NCBI RefSeq assembly: GCF_032027425.1
Contig: NZ_JAVSJA010000001.1
Span: 3,051,501 to 3,115,500, forward strand
Source: Microcystis wesenbergii NRERC-220
GTDB taxonomy: Bacteria; Cyanobacteriota; Cyanobacteriia; Cyanobacteriales; Microcystaceae
Direction of reading: 5' to 3'
Length of the DNA: 64,000 bases
A model generated the notes under the pieces. The model had not been told where the DNA came from. It searched no databases and saw only the letters and a list, made by a program, of their open reading frames with translations. The position numbers and the translations under genes were made by a program. Every line of letters begins with the position of its first letter. Within the stretch, counting starts at the first letter, position 1. Shown piece by piece: positions 35,770 through 43,235 of the stretch.

Positions 35770-36909
35770 TTACCCGATGATCGCAGTGATCTGTTCAACC
35801 ACGATTTCAATCTGCTCCTCGCTGATACCGGGGTACATAGGGAGAGAGACAATTTCTTCACAGAGAATCTCTGCATGAGGAAAGTCTCCCTGTTGATAAC
35901 CCAGGTAGCGATAGGCCGGTTGCAGATGACAAGGAATCGGATAATGAATACCAGTTTGAATACCGACGGCAGCTAATTGTTTTTGTAGTTGTTGGCGATC
36001 AACGGGACAATGGGCGAGGATGCGAATAACATAGAGATGATAAACATGACCAGTCTCGGTTTCGTCTCTTATGGGTAAAATACCTTGATCGGCTAAAGGG
36101 GCCAAAAGCTGATCATATTGTCTTGCCGCTCGCTGACGGTACCGATTCCAGCCTTCCAGATGGGGTAATTTAACGTTTAAAATGGCGGCTTGTATGCTAT
36201 CTAAACGGCTATTAGTGCCGATAGCGGTGTGGAAATACTTGCTCGGTGCGCCATAATTTCTTAAACTGCGGGCTTTTTGGCTAATTTCGGGATCATTGCT
36301 CACTAACATTCCGCCATTGCCAAAAGCACCCAAATTTTTACTGGGATAAAAACTAAACCCCGCCGCCACACCGACGCTGCCGGCGCGATAACCTTCTCTA
36401 CTGGCTAAATGGGCCTGGGCCGCATCTTCAAAGATAATCAGATTATAGCTGCGGGCAAAATCCTGTAATTGTTGGGGTGATACCATCTGTCCGTACAGGT
36501 GTACGGGGAGAATGGCGCGGGTGTTGGGGGTAATGCTTTGGGCGGCCGCCGAGAGGTCAATTAAGGCCGTATCGAGGTGACAATCAACTAAAACCGGTTT
36601 GGCTCCCGCTTGTATAACACCCATGAGGGTAGCGACAAAGGTATTAGCGGGGACTAGCACTTCATCCCCGGCACCGATGCCGTAAGCTTGTAAAGCAAGG
36701 GCAAGAGCGGCAGTGCCAGAAGCTACTCCCACAGCATACTCGACTCCGCAAGCTTGGGCGAAGGCGGTTTCAAATTCGGCTAAAGCTTGGCCTAAAACAA
36801 AATCTCCCTGGTCGATAACTGTTTGGATTGCCTCGGTAATTTTTGCTTGTAGGGGCTGATTTTGCCAAGTTAAATCGACAAAGGGAACTTTGATTAAATT
36901 GGAATTCAT
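35770..36909 (-). CDS. DegT/DnrJ/EryC1/StrS family sugar aminotransferase
   Basis: This 379-aa PLP enzyme transfers an amino group to a nucleotide-linked keto-sugar. The opening VPFVDLTWQNQPLQAKI is typical of the family. The cofactor lysine is in FSFYPSKNLGAFGNGG (about residue 184), the aspartate of the active site is in IIFEDAAQAHLA near 159, and RLDSIQAAIL is near 240. It would supply an amino sugar for the exopolysaccharide or surface glycan assembled by the following genes. The coding region ends 37 bp before the exosortase start, so they may share a transcript. Confidence 0.9.
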   Translation of the reverse strand: MNSNLIKVPFVDLTWQNQPLQAKITEAIQTVIDQGDFVLGQALAEFETAFAQACGVEYAVGVASGTAALALALQAYGIGAGDEVLVPANTFVATLMGVIQAGAKPVLVDCHLDTALIDLSAAAQSITPNTRAILPVHLYGQMVSPQQLQDFARSYNLIIFEDAAQAHLASREGYRAGSVGVAAGFSFYPSKNLGAFGNGGMLVSNDPEISQKARSLRNYGAPSKYFHTAIGTNSRLDSIQAAILNVKLPHLEGWNRYRQRAARQYDQLLAPLADQGILPIRDETETGHVYHLYVIRILAHCPVDRQQLQKQLAAVGIQTGIHYPIPCHLQPAYRYLGYQQGDFPHAEILCEEIVSLPMYPGISEEQIEIVVEQITAIIG

Positions 36910-37191
36910 CTAGTGCTTGTTTATGGAGATATTATTAAGTATCAAGAGACTAGCATAGATTTGAGCAAGTTGGCTAGATTTCTAGGCACTCTTGTCCTTT
37001 GTGTGATGGGTAGGTTTTACTCATTGAATCTGTCCTCTTCTCTGTGTTCTTCGTGCCTCTGTGGTTTATTTTTAACCCTTCTGGGATAACCTAAGAAAAA
37101 GTATCTAGGGGGCTAAAGCAAGAGAGCCGATTGGTATTCAGGGGGTTTGGCCTTGACTCGGCCAAAAGAATCAAGTGGACTGCCTAGCTAT

Positions 37192-37509
37192 TTATTTTTG
37201 CCGCCAAACTTTGAAGATAATTCCTAGGCAGAGGAGAATATAAGCAGAAGTTAATAAACCGTTTAAGTATAAAAAGCGAAAACTCAAGGTTTGGTCGGTG
37301 AAAGTAGCCCCAGTCCAGAGGAAAGCGTACAAAAGTAGCCATCCTAGCGTTAAATTCAGGGATAAGCGACTAATTTGCCCTTGTTCTCCTTTTCTTTCCC
37401 CTCGATACCATGTCCAAGCGGAGGGAATCACTCCTAGAAAGGGAATTAGATATAACATTAATTGCAGGCGCTCTAATTTGCGATCGCCGAAAGGATCGTG
37501 ATTAATCAT
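37192..37509 (-). CDS. small conserved membrane protein
   Basis: This 105-aa protein has three predicted membrane helices (about residues 16-34, 49-66 and 79-100) and charged ends (MINHDPFGDRKLERLQ ... FKVWRQK). The middle loop is basic (YRGERKGEQG), consistent with an inside loop. It looks like a real small cyanobacterial membrane protein rather than noise, but I do not recognise a family. It is divergent from mobA with only 27 bp between their starts, so the two share a control region. Confidence 0.6.
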   Translation of the reverse strand: MINHDPFGDRKLERLQLMLYLIPFLGVIPSAWTWYRGERKGEQGQISRLSLNLTLGWLLLYAFLWTGATFTDQTLSFRFLYLNGLLTSAYILLCLGIIFKVWRQK

Positions 37510-37536
37510 GGTATTTTTCCGATAGAACTGGTTATT

Positions 37537-38151
37537 ATGAGTGATTTTCCCGCTTTAACGGCGTTAATTCTGGCTGGTGGTCAAAGTTCCCGTATGGGAC
37601 GAGATAAAGCATTGTTATCTTTTCAGGGTCTCTCTTTTCTGGAGAATATCTGTTTAATTGCCCAAGATTGTGCCGTACAAGTGTCTGTGATTACGCCTTG
37701 GCCGGAACGTTACCAGCTGATCATTCCCCAATGCTGCCAGATAATTAACGAACCTCTCCCCACTAGGGGGCCTTTATTGGCCTTTGCCTTGGCATTAACT
37801 TTTGTATCAACCGATTGGGTTTTATTGCTCCCTTGCGATTTACCTTTACTAACGCCCCCAATTATTCAAGCATGGTCAAGATTATTAGACACTGTACCAG
37901 AAAATGCCATCGCTTTGGTTCCCCGGTGCAGCGATCGTTGGGAACCTCTCTGTGCTTTCTATCATCGTCGTTGTTTAGCATCTTTGCAGAGTTATATTCA
38001 GCAAGGGGGAACTTCTTTTCAAAAATGGTTAAATGTGTCTGTGGTGGAGGAATTAATCATCGATAATTCCGAGATTTTATTTAACTGTAATACCCCAGAA
38101 GATTTAGAGATAATAATAAACTCCCCAGATGTTGGCCGTAAGAAAACCTAG
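37537..38151 (+). CDS. mobA: molybdenum cofactor guanylyltransferase
   Basis: This 204-aa nucleotidyltransferase adds GMP to molybdopterin to make the guanine dinucleotide cofactor used by nitrate reductase and others. The signature LILAGGQSSRMGRDKALLSF, with the GTP-binding LAGG and catalytic Lys, is at residues 10-28, and the LLPCDLPLLTPP metal-site Asp region is near 105. ATG 37537 is preferred to an in-frame ATG 39 bp earlier, because that one would extend the protein over the neighbour's control region and the domain starts right after 37537. The 3' end overlaps the converging DnaJ-TPR gene by 48 bp. Confidence 0.9.
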   Translation: MSDFPALTALILAGGQSSRMGRDKALLSFQGLSFLENICLIAQDCAVQVSVITPWPERYQLIIPQCCQIINEPLPTRGPLLAFALALTFVSTDWVLLLPCDLPLLTPPIIQAWSRLLDTVPENAIALVPRCSDRWEPLCAFYHRRCLASLQSYIQQGGTSFQKWLNVSVVEELIIDNSEILFNCNTPEDLEIIINSPDVGRKKT

Positions 38152-39369
38152 CACAAAAGGGAGTAAAAGTAAAGATATCGGCCAAGAAATATTGGATAAA
38201 TGGCGATAACCATAGTAGAGCATTCCGGTTAGATAACCGCCGGTTACACCGATAATTGCGCCGATAATATCGCTATTTATGGATAAATAGGAAGTGAGCA
38301 AAATGACGAAGGAAAAGGGCAAAACTATTAGGCCAGCTAAAAATATATCGCCAGTAAAACTACCATATTTATTACTTAATTTTCTGCCAAACCAACTAGA
38401 TAAAGTCAGAATAATAAAAGGAAATACTGCCCAGCCTAATAACAGCAAAAACTCAGATTTAACTGTCCAGTTTTGCCAAGTCACAGCGATGAAAAAACTG
38501 CTGATTATTGCTGCCAATACTCCCGTAGCTAAAGCCTGATTACGGTTGGACTTTAAAAAAGCCTCTGCCATACCAGTCTTTGGTTTTAGCAAAGATGAGC
38601 AAGAGATTTTCAGCAAATCAAAAACAATAAAAATAGTTTTTGACCACTTGATTGATTGCTGTTGTCGATAACTTTTCTGAGGGTCTCTTAATTTATTTTC
38701 AATGGCATAATAGCGGCGAAAATTTCCCTGTTGCTTAAATTTCTTGGCCGCTATTTGGAAATCTTTTCGTGCTGCTGGCAGTTCCGAGAGTTCCTCTAGA
38801 GCCAATCCTCTTTGATAATAGAATTGGGGGTTATCTGGGTCAATGGCGATTGCTTTTCTATAAGCTTCTAGGGAGGATTGGGTGTAACCGAGTCGTTGAC
38901 GAGATAAACCGAGGTAATAGTAAGCTTGGGAACAATCGGGTTTTAACTGCAAAACTTGCCGACAATCGCTTAAAACTTGCCGATCCTGCTGATTATGGTA
39001 GTAAACTTCCGCCCGTTGCAGATAGGCCTGCCAAAATTGCGGATTAATTGCGATCGCTTGCTGGTAAAATGCGATCGCTAGTTGATAATTTTTCTCTTGA
39101 GCGTAGTGCCATCCCTGTTGATAAAAATCCTCGGCACTGGGGTTAAAAGTGGGTATTTCTGGGGATAAATTGCGATCATACTCTTTTCTTTGCCCTTTAT
39201 CGCTCAAAACCCGATAAGCTTGTTCAATTTCCCGAAATTTTCTGACTGCCTCTGGATCATTGGGATTATAATCGGGGTGATATTGCCGGGCCAGACGACG
39301 AAAAGCGGCTTTTATCTGATTATTGCTGGCATTACGGGGAATTTGCAGGACTTCATAGTAATTTTTCAT
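38104..39369 (-). CDS. J-domain protein with TPR repeats and membrane tail
   Basis: This 421-aa protein starts directly with a J domain (MKNYYEVLQIPRNAS ... RQYHPDYNPND), carrying the HPD tripeptide that activates Hsp70. About four TPR units follow (residues 88-225: FYQQGWHYAQEKNYQLAIAFYQQAIAINP ...). The last 150 residues contain four to five membrane helices, so the protein is probably anchored with the J domain in the cytoplasm. ATG 39369 places the J domain at the N-terminus, as usual; an ATG 75 bp upstream would add a non-conserved leader. It may recruit DnaK to membrane or complex assembly. Confidence 0.85.
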   Translation of the reverse strand: MKNYYEVLQIPRNASNNQIKAAFRRLARQYHPDYNPNDPEAVRKFREIEQAYRVLSDKGQRKEYDRNLSPEIPTFNPSAEDFYQQGWHYAQEKNYQLAIAFYQQAIAINPQFWQAYLQRAEVYYHNQQDRQVLSDCRQVLQLKPDCSQAYYYLGLSRQRLGYTQSSLEAYRKAIAIDPDNPQFYYQRGLALEELSELPAARKDFQIAAKKFKQQGNFRRYYAIENKLRDPQKSYRQQQSIKWSKTIFIVFDLLKISCSSLLKPKTGMAEAFLKSNRNQALATGVLAAIISSFFIAVTWQNWTVKSEFLLLLGWAVFPFIILTLSSWFGRKLSNKYGSFTGDIFLAGLIVLPFSFVILLTSYLSINSDIIGAIIGVTGGYLTGMLYYGYRHLSNISWPISLLLLPFVLGFLTANIWGVYYYL

Positions 39370-39475
39370 ACTCGAATGGGGGGGGGAATTTTCAACTACT
39401 GAAAATTGTTGCCAATGGCTCGCCGAAACGACTATCATTGTCAATTAAATAGCTTTTATTGAGAGTTGATCGCTT

Positions 39476-40027
39476 ATGTCTGCCTACACTGCTTCCTCCC
39501 TGAAAGCGGAACTCAACGCGCGGGGGTGGCGCTTAACTCCCCAGCGAGAGAAAATTCTGCACGTTTTCCAGAATTTACCGAAAGGCAATCATCTCAGTGC
39601 TGAGGAATTGCAGGAATTACTGGACAAACGGGGGGAGGGAATTAGTTTATCGACGATTTACCGCAGTGTTAAACTAATGTCGCGGATGGGAATTTTGCGG
39701 GAGTTAGAATTGGCCGAAGGTCATAAACACTACGAACTCAATCAACCCTATCCCCACCACCATCATCATTTGGTCTGTATTCAGTGTAATAAAACCATCG
39801 AATTTAACAATGATTCCATTCTCAAACACAGTCTCAAACAGTGTGAGAAAGAGGGTTTTCAGTTAATTGACTGTCAGTTAACAGTGATGGCCATCTGTCC
39901 GGAAGCTTTGCGGATGGGTTGGCCGTCGGGAATACCGAGTAATTGGGGTTGCACCCGTTCGCTGGTGGATACTCGTTTCCAAAACTGCGAGATTCCCGAA
40001 TCAAAGGAACCGGAACCAGAAAACTAG
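39476..40027 (+). CDS. fur: ferric uptake regulator (FurA type)
   Basis: This 183-aa iron-responsive repressor is closely similar to cyanobacterial FurA. The winged helix (LKAELNARGWRLTPQREKIL ... ISLSTIYRSVKLMSRMGIL) covers residues 8-75, and the metal-sensing HHHHHLVCIQCNKTIEF lies near 105. The first CxxC is present, but the second (CPxC in Anabaena FurA) reads CPEA, after which the C-terminus continues about 35 residues with unrelated Pro/Glu-rich sequence. It represses iron-uptake and other genes when iron is plentiful. It is divergent from the DnaJ-TPR gene and converges on sufE, with 4 bp between the stops. Confidence 0.88.
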   Translation: MSAYTASSLKAELNARGWRLTPQREKILHVFQNLPKGNHLSAEELQELLDKRGEGISLSTIYRSVKLMSRMGILRELELAEGHKHYELNQPYPHHHHHLVCIQCNKTIEFNNDSILKHSLKQCEKEGFQLIDCQLTVMAICPEALRMGWPSGIPSNWGCTRSLVDTRFQNCEIPESKEPEPEN

Positions 40028-40031
40028 ACAT

Positions 40032-40454
40032 CTAAGCGGACATTCCCAACTGAAAACCGAGAGCCTTTTTCTGCATTAATTGGAAAATATTATAAAATCC
40101 GTTGGCGCGGGAAGGGGTAAGGCTGACTTTTAAACCGGTTTCTTCGATAAAATCTGGGGTGACTTGCAGGATTTCTGTGGGAGTCAGTCCATTTAAACCC
40201 TCGATTAACAAAGCAACTAAACCCTTGACTAATTGTGCGTCGGAATCCCCTTTGTACCAAACCTGGCCATTTTCGAGGTCGGCAGTGATATAAACTTGGG
40301 ATACACAGCCATGAACTTTATTAGCGGGTATTTTGGCAGATTCTGGTATTGGTTCTAGTTTTTTAGCAAAAGCTAGTAATTGTTCGTATTTTTGCTTAGG
40401 ATCGGTACGACGTTTGAGGCGTTCGACGATGCGATCGAGATTAGACGGGAACAT
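40032..40454 (-). CDS. sufE: SufE family cysteine desulfurase activator
   Basis: This 140-aa protein accepts sulfur from the cysteine desulfurase SufS and passes it to Fe-S scaffold proteins. The sulfur-carrying Cys is in NKVHGCVSQVYIT (Cys50), followed by the WYKGDSDAQLVKGLVALL pattern and the C-terminal SRANGFYNIFQLMQ helix that marks the family. The length is normal. It is convergent with fur. Its position beside an iron regulator fits Fe-S assembly, but shared control is not shown by the sequence. Confidence 0.92.
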   Translation of the reverse strand: MFPSNLDRIVERLKRRTDPKQKYEQLLAFAKKLEPIPESAKIPANKVHGCVSQVYITADLENGQVWYKGDSDAQLVKGLVALLIEGLNGLTPTEILQVTPDFIEETGLKVSLTPSRANGFYNIFQLMQKKALGFQLGMSA

Positions 40455-40517
40455 ATTGCGAGTTAAAATAGGAAAAAATTAGCCAATAGCTTTTTTATAT
40501 TAGCATTCTCGCGGAAG

Positions 40518-41090
40518 TTGAGTGCTGTGGTTATCGGTGTCAGGGTAGTGGGAGTCAAACACGATACCGGCGAAAGGGGAAGATTAAGCTATGTTCTCTG
40601 GGAAGAAGCTTATATTATGCCGATATTGGCCTTGGAAGTGATTTCTGAGCAATATAATGGGGAATATGAGGGAAAGTTAGCGGATTATCAAACCCTAGGC
40701 GTTCTCTACTATGCAATTTATAATCCCTTGAGCGGTAGAAGGGGAAGGTTTAAAAATAGAGAGAGATTAGCGGTTTATAAGCTTATAGCGGGGAAATACG
40801 AGCTTTTAGAGCCTGAAAATAATCGGGTATGGTTGCCAGAAATCGGGTTAGCCTTGGGATATGAGCAGGGAGAACATATCGCTTGGGTGCGAGAATGGCT
40901 GTATTGGTATGATCGATCGGGAAATCGCTATTTAACCGCAGAGGAAAGGGCGAGGGCAGCAGCGGCAATGGCCGAGCAAGCAAGTTTGATCGCCCAGCAA
41001 GAACGTTTAGCCAAACAGGAAGCGGAACAAAAAGCCCAACGACTAGCGGAAAGACTAAGAGCGCTGGGGATCAATCCGGATGAAGTTTAG
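40518..41090 (+). pseudogene. N-terminally truncated Uma2 family gene
   Basis: This frame encodes the C-terminal two thirds of an Uma2-type protein: LSYVLWEEAYIMPILALEVISEQYNGEYEGKLADYQTLGVLYYAIYNP, then LPEIGLALGYEQGEH ... REWLYWYDRSGNRY and an Ala/Glu-rich coiled tail. The usual N-terminal 60-80 residues, including the EYIDG region, are missing, and the frame has a stop 54 bp upstream (40464-40466). The only early start is TTG at 40518. It is best regarded as a remnant, although a short product could still be made. Confidence 0.65.
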
Positions 41091-41119
41091 GGGTGGGGTT
41101 CCTCGGCAATTTTAGGGGA

Positions 41120-41347
41120 TTAATCGCGTAATAATTCCGGTTCGGTTAATTCGTCGGTCATTTCCATCAGGGCCCGTTGGACGGGTTTAATCATCGGGTC
41201 GTCGATATTTTCTACGGTATCGTAGCGGACGCGTTTAGCCCGTCTAGCGACTTGCACGACGATCGAGTAACGATTGCTGGCCGCATTCATCAGTTTATCG
41301 GTGAGATAAATCATCTCGGAGGAGTCGAATTTAAACCGTTTGGACAT
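41120..41347 (-). CDS. rpoZ: DNA-directed RNA polymerase omega subunit
   Basis: This 75-aa omega subunit stabilises the RNA polymerase core and, in cyanobacteria, helps sigma factor recruitment. The sequence SSEMIYLTDKLMNAASNRYSIVVQVARRAKRVRYD matches the conserved helical core and is of normal length. It is transcribed away from psbA, with 325 bp between their starts. Confidence 0.95.
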   Translation of the reverse strand: MSKRFKFDSSEMIYLTDKLMNAASNRYSIVVQVARRAKRVRYDTVENIDDPMIKPVQRALMEMTDELTEPELLRD

Positions 41348-41615
41348 AGTTATATTTAGCCTTGTCTGGTGAATTTGGCACTTGTCACTGATAGTAGTTT
41401 AGTGATAAGTTTTATTACTCAGTCCACCTTACCATATTTTGTCAACCTTAAGGATAGGGTGATCCTTGATCTCGATCGGATTTTGTCAACTACTTTTTAC
41501 AAAACTTAAATCAATTTTATACAAGTTTAAAAATATACAAATAAAGAGATAAATTTTGAAATAAATAAACCCAAAAAAGGGACACAATCGCGGTGGCTGT
41601 AAATATACTTGAACA

Positions 41616-41637
41616 TATAATGCAAAGTAATCTTTGC
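41616..41637 (+). promoter_or_regulatory. psbA -10 box and leader hairpin
   Basis: TATAAT at 41616-41621 lies 52 bp before the psbA start, and the inverted repeat GCAAAG-TAAT-CTTTGC follows at 41622-41637 in the predicted leader. No clear -35 hexamer lies 17 bp upstream. The rest of the 41348-41672 gap is AT-rich with no gene. psbA leaders are known to affect light-dependent mRNA stability, but that role for this hairpin is an inference. Confidence 0.4.
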
Positions 41638-41672
41638 TACATATATACCCAATTAAATGGCTGAGTTATTTT

Positions 41673-42779
41673 ATGTCCACCACCATCAGAACTCAAGACA
41701 ATCTCTCCGCTTGGGAGCGGTTTGGTCAGTGGATCACCAGCACTAATAACCGTCTCTATATAGGTTGGTTCGGTGTCATCCTGATCCCGACGATCTTAAC
41801 CGCTACCATCTGCTATATTATCGCCTTTATTGCCGCTCCTCCTGTCGATATCGACGGTATTCGCGAGCCGGTTTCTGGCTCCTTACTCTACGGTAATAAC
41901 ATCATTTCTGGTGCGGTAGTCCCTTCCTCCAATGCTATCGGTTTGCACTTCTATCCCATCTGGGAAGCGGCCAGTTTAGACGAATGGCTGTATAACGGTG
42001 GTCCCTACCAATTAGTGGTTTTCCACTTCCTCATTGGGATTTTCTGCTGGATGGGTCGTCAGTGGGAACTGAGCTACCGTTTAGGAATGCGTCCCTGGAT
42101 CTGTGTGGCTTATTCGGCCCCTGTATCGGCTGCTACTGCTGTTTTCCTAATCTATCCGATTGGACAGGGTTCTTTCTCCGATGGTATGCCTTTGGGAATC
42201 TCTGGAACCTTCAACTTTATGATCGTGTTCCAAGCGGAACATAATATCCTCATGCACCCCTTCCATATGTTGGGTGTTGCGGGTGTCTTTGGTGGTTCTC
42301 TCTTCTCCGCTATGCACGGTTCCTTGGTGACTTCCTCCCTCGTCCGGGAAACTTCCGAATCGGAATCGCAAAACTACGGTTACAAATTCGGTCAAGAAGA
42401 AGAAACCTACAATATTGTCGCCGCTCACGGTTACTTTGGACGCTTAATCTTCCAATACGCTTCCTTTAACAATAGCCGCAGCCTACACTTCTTCCTGGGA
42501 GCTTGGCCGGTGGTGGGGATCTGGTTCACCGCTATGGGTATCTCAACCATGGCTTTTAACCTCAACGGTTTCAACTTTAACCAGTCGATTATCGATTCCC
42601 AGGGACGTGCGGTCGCAACGCGCTCGCTACGCGAGACCGCAACTTGGGCGGATGTGATCAACCGCGCTAACATTGGTTTTGAAGTGATGCACGAACGCAA
42701 CGCTCATAACTTCCCCCTCGATTTAGCTTCCAGTGATGCTATGCCCATGGACTTGACAGCGCCGGCGATCGATGGTTAA
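41673..42779 (+). CDS. psbA: photosystem II D1 protein with an 8-residue net insertion
   Basis: D1 is the reaction-centre subunit that binds P680 chlorophylls, pheophytin, QB and the Mn4CaO5 cluster. All functional residues can be read: Tyr161, Asp170, Glu189, His190, His198, His215, Ser264 and His272, and then the C-terminal [13 protein letters not shown] with the Mn ligands shifted by 8. The protein is 368 aa instead of 360 because V313-N315 is replaced by [11 protein letters not shown], the product of a palindrome-ended insert. Gln130 is of the standard-light type. Residue 126 is Trp where Tyr is usual. ATG 41673 is used because it gives the standard [10 protein letters not shown] start. 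The processing site after Ala (FPLDLA|SS) is intact. Confidence 0.96.
   Translation: MSTTIRTQDNLSAWERFGQWITSTNNRLYIGWFGVILIPTILTATICYIIAFIAAPPVDIDGIREPVSGSLLYGNNIISGAVVPSSNAIGLHFYPIWEAASLDEWLYNGGPYQLVVFHFLIGIFCWMGRQWELSYRLGMRPWICVAYSAPVSAATAVFLIYPIGQGSFSDGMPLGISGTFNFMIVFQAEHNILMHPFHMLGVAGVFGGSLFSAMHGSLVTSSLVRETSESESQNYGYKFGQEEETYNIVAAHGYFGRLIFQYASFNNSRSLHFFLGAWPVVGIWFTAMGISTMAFNLNGFNFNQSIIDSQGRAVATRSLRETATWADVINRANIGFEVMHERNAHNFPLDLASSDAMPMDLTAPAIDG
42608..42642 (+). repeat. palindrome-ended insertion element inside psbA
   Basis: A segment with inverted ends TGCGGTC / GACCGCA interrupts the normally conserved D1 sequence, keeps the frame and encodes [11 protein letters not shown]. The same 34 bases, in the same orientation relative to the gene and the same reading frame, occur at 51061-51095 inside a methyltransferase gene on the other strand. 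The arrangement resembles the in-frame palindromic elements described in Rickettsia. Confidence 0.85.
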
Positions 42780-42788
42780 AAATAAACA

Positions 42789-42888
42789 GATGTTGGATCC
42801 CCATCCAACATCCGCATTCTAACTCTGCACACATTTTGCTAAGTCCTCATGATAAGTCAAAAAACGCTTCCTTTTTGGGGGCGTTTTT
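42789..42888 (+). terminator. psbA terminators
   Basis: Two hairpins follow psbA. GATGTTGGAT (42789-42798) pairs with ATCCAACATC (42803-42812). Then AAAACGC...TTCC pairs with GGGGGCGTTTT at 42859-42888, with a T-rich end, the typical intrinsic terminator shape. Confidence 0.75.
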
Positions 42889-42950
42889 ATTTATTCGATT
42901 GAAAAAACCGATGACAATCATTACTAAAGCTGATAAGAAAGGGGGAAGTG

Positions 42951-43235
42951 GGGTGTGGGGTGTAGGGTGTAGGGTGTAGGGTGTAGGGTGTAGGGTGTAG
43001 GGTGTAGGGTGTGGGGTGTGGGGAGAATAAAGCTGCCTATTGCCTATTGCCTATTGCCTATTGCCTATTGCCTATTGCCTATTGCCTATTGCCTATTGCC
43101 TATTGCCTATTGCCTATTGCCTATTGCCTATTGCCTATTGCCTATTGCCTATTGCCTATTGCCTATTGCCTTTTGCCTATTGCCTTTTGCCTCCTGACTG
43201 ACTCCTGATAACTGATAACTGATAACTGATAACTG
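42951..43235. repeat. three adjacent 7-bp tandem arrays
   Basis: From 42961 TGTAGGG is repeated seven times, with TGTGGGG variants at both ends. From 43034 TGCCTAT runs for 19 perfect units to 43166, with degenerate units to about 43192. From about 43200 CTGATAA runs about four units and ends inside the start codon region of the next gene. All have period 7. Open frames that span the arrays only translate the repeat. The 42889-42950 stretch is featureless. Confidence 0.95.

Noticed and set aside
35733-35876. Longer N-terminus of the exosortase starting at 35876
   Set aside because: The extra 48 residues would overlap the end of the aminotransferase gene, are basic and unlike exosortases, and ATG 35732 gives a normal N-terminus.
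36910-37191. Possible small RNA with hairpin TTTGGCC ... GGCCAAA
   Set aside because: A single hairpin without a promoter or T run is not enough. The gap otherwise shows a common repeat-like stretch (CTCTGTGTTCTTCGTGCCTC) and nothing else.
41634-41672. Upstream start of psbA
   Set aside because: D1 proteins begin MSTT or similar, which matches ATG 41673. The upstream frame includes the leader hairpin.
43009-43208. Open frames coding IAYCLLP repeats
   Set aside because: They are only translations of the TGCCTAT heptamer array, which stays open in several frames because 7 is not a multiple of 3 and the unit has no stop. No domain or ribosome site supports them.
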